In this document: one piece after another, positions 56,775 to 64,000 of the stretch | Layout of the letters: each line of letters opens with the position of its first letter | How positions within the stretch are numbered: the stretch's first letter is position 1 | Assembly: GCA_037952775.1 (NCBI GenBank) | Contig: JBANAY010000004.1 | Span: 14,632,001-14,696,000 of the forward strand | Source of the DNA: Clonostachys chloroleuca | Lineage: Eukaryota > Ascomycota > Sordariomycetes > Hypocreales > Bionectriaceae | Length of the DNA stretch: 64,000 bases | Reading direction: 5' to 3' | Notes under the pieces: model-generated | Told to the model about the DNA's origin: nothing | The model's input: the letters and a program-made list of their open reading frames with translations, nothing else | The model's database searches: none | Translations under genes and position numbers: made by a program

Positions 56775-56935
56775 CTGTACTGTTCGCTGAACTTCTTATG
56801 GATTGCGGCCCATTTCAGCCCTTCCTTCCCTTCCTTCAACTTGATTAGCAGTTCTTCCTCCTCTGGCGTAAAACTGGGGTTTAACGCTGCCTCTGGCCTG
56901 CTTCGACCGCCCTTCCTTCTTAAGATAGGCGACTG
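56775..56935 (-). pseudogene. SANT/Myb-like domain fragment
   Basis: A minus frame reads SFTPEEEELLIKLKEGK and GLKWAAIHKKFSEQY, a Myb/SANT helix pair with the spaced Trp. The third helix is replaced by unrelated sequence, and no start fits. It overlaps the 3' end of the rhodopsin-type fragment in another frame. Confidence 0.45.
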
Positions 56936-56981
56936 CGTCCCGTCGCTGTTGGGACAATCTGCTGGTCGGCCGTCCTCGCAC

Positions 56982-57110
56982 TGCCAACCCAATACAAGTG
57001 ATGGCGATGCCAAGGGCCAATTGCTGTCTGCTACCATACGGACGCTCGAGGTCTGGTATAAGCCCAGGCGGCACTGGGATCCCACCAGGGTAGCTCACGT
57101 TAGAAGCCAT
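56982..57110 (-). pseudogene. N-terminus of a fungal rhodopsin-type (PTH11-related) membrane protein
   Basis: From ATG 57110 the frame reads ASNVSYPGGIPVPPGLIPDL and then LALGIAITCIGLA, the extracellular N-terminus and first helix typical of the many fungal seven-helix proteins with a rhodopsin domain. After this helix the sequence changes to SANT-type DNA in another frame, so it is a truncated piece. Confidence 0.4.
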
Positions 57111-57530
57111 TTGAGATCAATATCACTCCCAGTATATGGATAGTCGTGAATGTGATTAAACCCAATAATTTATCGTACGTGATAAGGACAGAAGAGAGGA
57201 AGAGGCTGCCGCAAAACCAGAAAGCGGGCACAAGCATTGAGTGAAGTCTATCACCGCCACAGGGTAACCCTTTCTTGGTGTGGAGGCCGCCATCGAGCCA
57301 ATGAGGGCTCATTCTAATGGACCCACCGAGACAACATCTCGGGCGAAGGCACCGTGGCAAGCCCAACCGTTTCACGTCCTTGTGCTGCGAAGAATGCTTG
57401 CAGACCAAAAATTGTCTCACGAAGAATAGGTCATGAGCTCGGCACTAGCAAGCCATTTGAGACTACCGGTACACCAGGATGATGTGTAGCGTGCGAGGCT
57501 GTTTTGCACTAGCCGGAAGCGGTAATCGCC
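57111..57530. other. Spacer, no gene seen
   Basis: The minus frame at 57417-57629 has no recognised family and was not called. Confidence 0.4.
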
Positions 57531-59205
57531 TTGGCCGGAGGTACCGATCGGCGTGTTGCAACGCAGCTTGCCATCGGCAACGCACCAGTGCCGGATCGTC
57601 TTGTCGTCAGATCTAATGCCACGGGTCAATCCCCGCGATCGTGTAGAGGGCCGGATCGAGGCTGGGCGTTGTGGATAGAGTATTGCGTCTTTCGTAGATT
57701 CAGAGCAGTCGGCAAGGGTGGTATTGTTACGGAGGAGGAGACGGTTGAAGCTACATTCAGGTGTCTTCAGCGACGTTTGATGCCGTTGTTTGAGCCTCGT
57801 GTCCGTTCATTATACTTTGGGGACTTCTTCCAGATACTTCTTGGGAGGGTTGCGGTTTCGATGGGGATGATTGCAGGCCTCCGACCCAAAGGCTGTAAGA
57901 GGGTCCAGCGCGTGCATGGGCAAGGGCGCGGGCGCAGCCACAGGTAGATGAGTTCCGGCCGGGACGTGTCTCTGAGAGATGCGATGGGGGTTTAGTCCCC
58001 GCCGCATCCTGTTCGGGGCTCGTCAGTCGGTTTGGAGCTCGAGCTACCGATAGGAGATACCGAGGACGCGATAACTATGGGGGATGACGGCGCTAGGCGC
58101 GGCCGTTTCGGTGCGGGTGCGGCAGATAGGGCGTGGTGTTGTAGAGAAGGGTTATGGGTAGGGGTAGAGGTTCGGAGGCATCGCCATCGTCCTCTTCTGC
58201 GGTGACATCCACCAGTTCCGCCCTGTGTAGGAGAGGTCGATCCTACTCCCTAGCTCGGCCATCTTGTGGTTGCAGCAGGATTCCTTCAAGGTGGACTAGA
58301 GGCGCCAATATGACAAAGCACACTCCCTGTGGAGGAAGTTCACCACCGTCGTCATCCTGGACGAGCAGGTCAACGCCGCCGGCGACCCGGAGCTGCGAAG
58401 GCTGCTGGCGCGGATCCGATTCGGGATCCAGGACCAGTCGGATGTCGACTTCCTCAACACCCACTGCTACCAAGAAGGTAGGCAAATCCCGTGGGAGACA
58501 GGCATCACGGTGGTGGCGCCGCTCAACAGAAACCAGTGGGACCTAAACATGGAAGTAACGCTAGCCTTCCAACAGCAACGCAAAGCAACACTGCGAATCT
58601 TCATATCGGATCACAAGTGGAAAGACGGTCAGCTGACGGAGGAGGAGGCACTCATGGCCCCCAACTGTGGCGACGACAGCGCAATACCGGTGCCGGCCGT
58701 CTTCCTGTTCGTGCCGGGCATGCCCGTCGTCGTCAACAATAACACCCACCAGGGCCTGAAGCTCGTCAACGGGGCCAGCTACAAGGCCGTAGATGTCATC
58801 GTAGACAAGGCATTTCCGGGTTACCAGGTCTCAGCCGATATTGTAATCCACTACGGGCCTCCAGCATGGATCCTCCTGGCGGCGGAAACGACTCGGGACT
58901 TCAACTTCGTCGACCTGCCGCCCGGCACGATCCTACTGATGCCGGTGAGTGTGAAGGTGGAATGCCAGCGGAAGCGGCCGTGGCAGCATCACGACGTCAC
59001 GCGGAGAGGGCTCCCCTGCACGCCGGCTTTTGCGTGCACTGACTACAAAGTCCAAGGGAGAACTTTGGGCCGGGTAGCGCTAGAATTGCGCGGGACCAGG
59101 ACGACGAAATTGCCTCTTCCGTACAACAAACTCCATGGCTACACAATATTAGCAGCTTCGCGAACACCGGAAATATGTAGATGGGGTGCTGAAAGTGGAG
59201 CTTGA
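57531..59205 (+). pseudogene. PIF1-type DNA helicase remnant (Helitron-like)
   Basis: Degraded pieces of one helicase in several frames. At about 57790-57850 the stretch LYFGDFFQI matches the GDFxQL motif after Walker B. From about 58303, after a TAG, a frame is open to 59205 and reads RRQYDKAHSLWRKF, then VVILDEQ, FLNTHCY, LKLVNGASYKAVDVI, CQRKRPWQ, TRRGLPCTPAFACTDYKVQG and ALELRG, the C-terminal RecA-like half of PIF1 helicases found in many fungal copies. The ATP-binding P-loop is not found. Many such copies belong to Helitrons, but no Helitron ends were seen. Unlike the 40-41 kb block it is G/C-rich, so it was not RIP-mutated. Confidence 0.65.
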
Positions 59206-60477
59206 CCCAATATATGCTGGGCTGTACTTACTGGGCTCGACAATTACCCACCTGGGAGCTCGTCCGTGCGAAGATGTTGGAATACCCTCTGTACAATCAA
59301 GTTGGTTTCCCAGTCTTCCCAAGTATCCAAAGTGGAAAGAGTAGCCGATCAAGCCAGCCATTCAGCCACCCACGAACGTTTGTTGGCAAATCGCCTGCAG
59401 CAGCCGCCCGGACACTATGTCAACATTGCGCATCATGTAACGCGGCGTGCCTACGTGAACATCCAACTGCATGTACCCTTGTTCAATCAGCTCTCAACAC
59501 GGGCGACACGCTGGCACCTCCGGGTTCGGCCAACTCCCTTTCTCGCTCCAAAAATAATGCGTATATGCATCAGCGAGATAAGGACATATGTCCCAAAAGT
59601 GAACATGAGTTTGTGAGGACATCTAAATCAAATGACTGATGATGATGTGTCTCTGTGCTACGTTTCCGCATGTCAATCGTGCCTAAAAAACGTGGGTTCT
59701 GTGACTCACCCTCGGGAATACCTAGGCTAACTGGGCAAACCTATGGGGCAAAGATGCGAGAAGACCCTGGGCCCTTGTGGATAACATTGCCATCCGTGGC
59801 CTTATGACGTAAATCCGACCAGATTCGGTATAGAAATATTGCGGGAAGGGAATACAATAAGCGACCGCACCATCGGCTAATAATAGCTCTTCTTTAATCA
59901 TTTAATAATCACGTGGCCTGCGTACGCCCAATTGCGAACGAGACCCACCGCGTACAGAGTGCACTAAACAGGACCGCGCAAAGTCGCGTACGAGAATGGC
60001 CAATCTCTCGCGTACGCAAACGCTTTTCCTATTCGGCTGATCGCACGAAGCATTATTGCGTACGCAGAGTCGCGTACTAGCATCACAGCAAACCCTTCCT
60101 AGCGTCATCCTTCGCCTTGAGTTACCATGTCGGGCCTTGCCTTTTACCAATGTGGTATTAGCCAACTATAGTAAGATTCCCCAAAACTACCCGAGTTTCA
60201 GGCCTTGCATTTATTGAATGACTTCCATCATTAAGGTGAGAATTAGTCTAACCTCTTTTGTAAACTTAAACATTAAAGTGGGTTTGCCTCCTTGGGCTCC
60301 CTAGATAGCCTCCTCTTCTCTCCCCGTCATGGAACCTAGAACTGTAAGGATAATAGACGATTTATGACTGGTATCAAGAGCATTCCTACGAGTAGAACAG
60401 CCAACCAATCTCTCGCTAATAGTGTAATGTGAAGCTACATGAACGCCCTTTCACTCCTGCGAAACCATGCAAGACAC
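59206..60477. other. Intergenic with GCGTAC cluster
   Basis: No intact gene. Its notable content is the cluster at 59920-60077. Confidence 0.5.
59920..60077. repeat. Cluster of six GCGTAC motifs
   Basis: GCGTAC starts at 59920, 59950, 59986, 60010, 60058 and 60072; three of the six are the perfect palindrome GCGTACGC. Spacing is irregular, so this is not a simple tandem repeat. Confidence 0.8.
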
Positions 60478-60825
60478 CTAGCTCCAGCTTGCTTTAATGC
60501 CAAGGGTCGTCAGGTAGGCTCGGTTATCAAAAAGTCGTTCCTTTATCGGGAAGAAGGTGTAAATAAACCATGCGTAATATCTCGTTTTGCTCATCAAAGA
60601 AGCCAGTCCATTGCTTGAGGTGCTCTGGAAGAAGCTTATAATAGGCATGGATGTTGCCTGTGGTACTTTTGGACAGGTCGGTTTCGACCGTAAGGCGGGC
60701 GTAAACGAGGTTGTGGCAGGCCTCAAGATACTCATCCAGCGTCGTAGGTCGGGTCTTTTCCCTTTCCTCATCCTGTTCGGTCGCTGCTTGGTCCCTTTCG
60801 GTTTCTGCTCGATTGGCTGCTCCTC
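60478..60825 (-). pseudogene. Fragment of a widespread fungal unknown protein (TLDEYLEACH motif)
   Basis: A minus frame without ATG reads an acidic/basic helix (AETERDQAATEQDEEREKTR), then TTLDEYLEACHNLVYA, VETDLSKST and LLPEHLKQW. I know this order from a large family of fungal proteins of unknown function, usually with a coiled coil before TLxEYLxxCH. After two stops at about 60523-60528 another frame continues (ERLFDNRAYLTTLG). So it is a frameshifted and truncated piece. Confidence 0.5.
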
Positions 60826-61614
60826 AACTTTTCCGTGTCCGTCGGAGCACTCATCGCATCGTCCGAGAGGGTAAAAATCGAATTCTAGGTCAGACTCAGA
60901 GAAGCAAAGTCGGTTTAGAATCGATACAGGCTCAACATCAAGAATGAAGGGGCAACGGATTACTTAATAGTGTTGGTAGCGTCGCGTTGCCTGTGTTAAC
61001 ACGTCGTGACTCGGCCATTAGAGTCGCTCCTCTAGCGACCGTAGATTCACGTGGGCACTACCTGAATCCATAGGGTCCAGTTTTTATAGAGCCTGATGAC
61101 CTATTTGAAGAAGTTTGGAGGGTGCATAGTGAGTGCTCGTAATCGGTTTGTTGTGATGTGACCAGAGGGTAAATGCAAACGAAACATTAAGCACAGGAAT
61201 CCAGGAACTCCACAGCGCGCACAAATAAGGCATAGCGTGCTTTGGTAGGTACCGTGGAAAACTTGAGACCCATAAGAATGATCGGTCCGACTACTAATCC
61301 GGCTTCTTGTGGCAGACCAATCACATCTGATCCATCCATCCAGATGAATGAGAAAGACTGCCATGTGATTGGTCAGGTTAGATGCTCGTTGTTCTTGCAC
61401 TCTTTTGGAAACGGCACATTGCCAAACGACCCATTGCCAAACGACACTTTGCGAGACGACGTATTGGCTTTCCCGCCACGAATTTTTCGGCGTACACCCT
61501 ATTTGCGGCACCTTCTTGTCGTCACCAGCACAATAGGAAATTCCCTGGGGGTTTTTTTTTTCCCATACTATATATCTCTCATCTACACCGGAGCTGTTGA
61601 CTGGCTGGCCTTGC
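60826..61614. other. Intergenic, no gene seen
   Basis: Left flank of the Tc1 element; a T run of 10 at 61552-61561. No supported gene. Confidence 0.5.
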
Positions 61615-61616
61615 TA

Positions 61617-61652
61617 CAGTCAGGTGACAGAAGTTTCGTGTAATGCCCCACA
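61617..61652 (+). repeat. Left terminal inverted repeat of the Tc1 element
   Basis: 36 bases, pairs with the right TIR with about five mismatches and one single-base gap. Confidence 0.85.
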
Positions 61653-61774
61653 ACACCAATAATACCCAATATTACAGCCAACTTTGAAGCCCAATTATAC
61701 AGCTAATTATGAATATTTTCAATTCGGGTTTGAAGGCGGATATTCTCTAGAAGCTTACGATTCTAATGGTATAT

Positions 61775-62899
61775 TTAATATTTGGTATACCATCCGTGTG
61801 CAGCAATAACTGCGGCTAACCTGCGACGCATTGACCCAACCAAGTTCTTTATCATCGACGACTCAATCTCTTCCCAGATCTCAACAGCTGCCTCGCACAG
61901 CCGTTACAATGACTCATCGTTCTTCGGCATCTCCGAGAGCTCCGGATAACGCTTGCAAATCCTCTCTTTAAGGGTCTTCCATAGATTTTCAATAGGGTTA
62001 AGATCAGGGGAGTAAGGAGGCCAGTGCAACAGCTCAAGCCCGTTCTCTTGAGCGAAGCTATGAAGCCAGTTCCTAACTATACGGGCTGTGTGTGTAGGAG
62101 CGTTATCTTGAACGTATATCATGCCTGGTTCTGCAACCGTTGGAAGCTGCTCTTGCAAGCAGGATAGGATACGGCGAGCCGTAATACCACCTCTTGCAGA
62201 GTCGGGGTCCCCGAGCAAGGGGAAGAGCGAGCTACGATTGCGGCCGACAATAGCACCCCAGAACATCTGCGAATGCCTCGTTGGCTTCGTCTTTGGCTGC
62301 ACATTCTTAGGTAGCAATTTCTCTCCCTACGGATATATAAGCGTTGAATAATCGCGGTTGAAAGAGAAGGTGCTTTAACTTACACGACAGCAGAACACCC
62401 ACTTCACCTTCTCGCCCTCGCCACGAGCCACAGTGGATTCATCAGTAAAAATAACACTCATCCACCACGAAATTGGCTTATTTATAAGCCTCTGAGCAAA
62501 TTCAAGCCTAAGCTGGGCTTGTGTTGTGGTCAACTTCGGCCGCCGAAGTGCATAAACGTGTTGTATACCCTCAGATCGTAACCAGCGTGTTAAAGTCCTC
62601 GTACAGCAGCTTAGCCGCGCCTGGCGGCAGATATCCTCATTACGGATAAAAGGGTCAGCTTCAATTAACCTCATTATATGCCTTTTTTCTCTCTCTGAGA
62701 TCTTGGTTGGGCAGCCAGACCGGTCGCGAGACTGGCCTCTCTTTTGCACCCGATAGCGTGATGCGATGCCGTACGCGGTGCGCGGGTTAACTCGCTCTTT
62801 CTCCGCAACCTCCTTAGCTGTATAGCCTAATTCAACCATTTGCATAATTCTACCTCGCTTGTGAGGGCTATAGTTTTTTTCCGGACGTCGGGAAGGCAT
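61775..62899 (-). pseudogene. Tc1/mariner transposase (DDE), one nonsense codon
   Basis: Exons 62384-62899 and 61775-62326 (intron 62327-62383, GTAAGT...TAG) encode 355 codons from MPSRRPEKNYSP. The N-terminal half has paired helix-turn-helix domains (YTAKEVAEKERVNPRTAYG and IRNEDICRQARL) that bind the TIRs. The catalytic triad is visible: FTDES, YVQDNAPTHTAR and SPDLNPIENLWKTLKER, with 34 residues between the second Asp and the Glu. An in-frame TAA at 61904-61906, after NDESL, removes the last 43 codons; CAA would restore Gln, a C-to-T change. The triad lies before the stop, but the lost C-terminus makes activity doubtful. Confidence 0.85.
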
Positions 62900-62974
62900 A
62901 TTGGCTGTGCAATTGGCTTGTAAAGTTGAAAGGGTTGTCTTGTTACGAACGCGAAAATCGCGTCTTAGCGTGTG

Positions 62975-63011
62975 TGTGGGGAAATTACACGAAACTTTTG
63001 TCTCCCCACTG
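62975..63011 (-). repeat. Right terminal inverted repeat of the Tc1 element
   Basis: 37 bases, inverted partner of 61617-61652. Confidence 0.85.
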
Positions 63012-63013
63012 TA

Positions 63014-63517
63014 ACCTAGACTTGTAATATTAACGTTCATGTGAAGTGAGCAGAGGCGGTGATGCAAACTGATCCCCAGGCTCTCTCTCTCGTAATCGTC
63101 TCCCTTAGGTCTTCAACAATATCTGGAAAACAGCCACTCAATAGCACGCCTATAATAGATGTATGGAAATGGCACACACTAATGTAGATGGAAATTGTGG
63201 CTGGAGGATGAGTTGACTCAGCCCTGGCGGTTGTTAGTGGGCCAAAGTTTTTTTTCGGACGGGAGCCGATAGTTGTCTCGTCCCTTCCCCCAATTGATTG
63301 CATATGAGATCGCAATTGCCGACGGTACGAATCGATTTGGATGCTTTCTTATTTCCCACGCGAGGCAACGCGAGAGCGCGGCTTCCTCACTGTATTCGGC
63401 CGAATAGGCAGATAGAATCTAGCCTCTTCTCTCTATTTGCGCTTACCTTGATGCTCGGCATAGTGTCACTTCATAATGCACGTTTTAATTGTTCAGTTAG
63501 GTTCATTCTACGCTACG
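63014..63517. other. Intergenic, no gene seen
   Basis: Right flank of the Tc1 element; only chance open frames. Confidence 0.5.
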
Positions 63518-63814
63518 CTACATCTGGATGCGTTTGTGCAGTACTTGATCTTGACAACTGTCAGCAGTCCCGTTGGCCTGAATTTTCAGATCGCTAGTCT
63601 GCTCATGCGCCCTACTTGTCGAATAATGGGGCTTGAGCATCTCCAGTAAATCAGTCGCAGGAGCATACCTTTTGCCCTTTCGAATTGTTTCCCGTTGCTT
63701 TCGTCATAGAGCGATGGCCAGGGTCGAGTGACGTCGGCCCCGTAAACCACCAGCATTTTTGCCGCCACCCAAATCTATAGGGACTGGAAATAATTCAGTC
63801 CCAGTAGTAGACAT
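63518..63814 (-). pseudogene. Possible degraded small ORF of unknown family
   Basis: A minus frame from ATG 63814 (MSTTGTELFPVPIDLGGG) to TAG at 63518 is open for 99 codons except for one TGA at about 63704-63706. The second part reads YAPATDLLEMLKPHYST. It may be an exon of a gene reaching past the window or a chance frame. Confidence 0.2.
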
Positions 63815-64000
63815 ATGCTCCAAATAGCGAGTCGGGCTATTTGGCTGGGTTTCGGTCCCAGAGCTGCTTCGGTGTAACTTGGGGTTTTGTGCCGAGTCAA
63901 AGTTGGTTGTAATTGGATCTAGTTGAAAACAGCTCGCCTCGTTGACCCCTCATCCTCATCCTTCAAACCACTCAGGTTATCACATGTCCAGTTACGCGAA

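Larger units (their letters stand above)
61617..63011 (-). mobile_element. Tc1/mariner transposon, 1395 bp, with TIRs and TA target duplication
   Basis: Both ends begin CAGT and carry inverted repeats of 36-37 bases sharing AAGTTTCGTGTAAT and CCCCACA. TA dinucleotides flank it at 61615-61616 and 63012-63013, the usual Tc1/mariner target duplication. It holds one transposase gene on the minus strand. All structural parts are present, so insertion was fairly recent. Confidence 0.88.

Noticed and set aside
57417..57629. Minus-strand frame with KTIRHWCVADGKLRCN, possible small secreted protein
   Set aside because: No signal peptide and no homologous family recalled; lies against the degraded helicase.
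1..64000. tRNA, rRNA or centromeric/telomeric repeats
   Set aside because: No cloverleaf boxes, rRNA segments or TTAGGG arrays were seen by eye; tRNAscan-SE would be decisive for tRNAs.

Overview
The window is nuclear DNA of a filamentous ascomycete (Pezizomycotina; a sordariomycete, perhaps hypocrealean, is the best guess). Evidence: introns of 45-135 bases with GTRNGT donors and CTAAC-type branch points, family-typical fungal genes (siderophore MFS transporter, CBM18 chitin deacetylase, copper-metallothionein-type gene, NACHT/ankyrin STAND genes, BCS1-like AAA gene), and a block of almost pure A/T typical of repeat-induced point mutation (RIP). The genus cannot be fixed from sequence alone. 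Exon models were built by hand by joining splice sites that keep frame from ATG to stop.

Layout. 0.5-36 kb is ordinary, widely spaced chromosome: a broken Ser/Thr-rich membrane protein, a secreted M6 metalloprotease (-), a 25-residue metallothionein (-), a CocE/X-Pro-peptidase-like hydrolase with two frameshifts (-), an MDR reductase (-), a five-exon aldo-keto reductase (-), a siderophore-iron transporter (+) with an upstream iron-GATA site, a chitin deacetylase (+), a GPI-type Ser/Thr-rich surface protein (+), a multispanning membrane protein (-), a five-exon Cys-rich type I membrane protein (+), a 70-residue Cys-tailed protein (-), a large unknown frameshifted gene (-), and a five-exon sugar porter (-) with a 15-base exon.

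38-64 kb is accessory DNA. A 5'-incomplete NACHT gene abuts about 1.7 kb of RIP-like A/T DNA ending in a 100-N gap; the first exon of a BCS1-like AAA gene lies just beyond. The 43.5-50 kb stretch is packed with small genes of no recognised family: a three-exon unknown gene, a C2H2 zinc-finger protein with six 20-residue tandem repeats, a 29-residue DnaJ-type zinc-motif ORF, a kinase-like gene, an unknown gene with one nonsense codon, and an 87-residue gene. Minisatellites (7, 13 and 60 bp units) sit among them. 50-63 kb is a graveyard: LINE fragment, DXO/RAI1-like gene with two frameshifts, 3'-5' exonuclease tail, NLR-linker plus ankyrin repeats, rhodopsin-type and SANT fragments, PIF1-type helicase remnant, and a nearly complete Tc1/mariner element with TA target duplication.

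How the genes relate. Metal handling (metallothionein, siderophore uptake), wall and surface functions (chitin deacetylase, GPI and Cys-rich proteins, secreted protease) and redox enzymes make up the left part; there is no clear biosynthetic cluster. The right part combines STAND/NLR pieces, young repeat-containing genes and transposon remains, as in fast-evolving fungal subtelomeric or accessory compartments. Several genes are broken only by single-base changes in short homopolymers, so part of the apparent pseudogenization may be assembly error.
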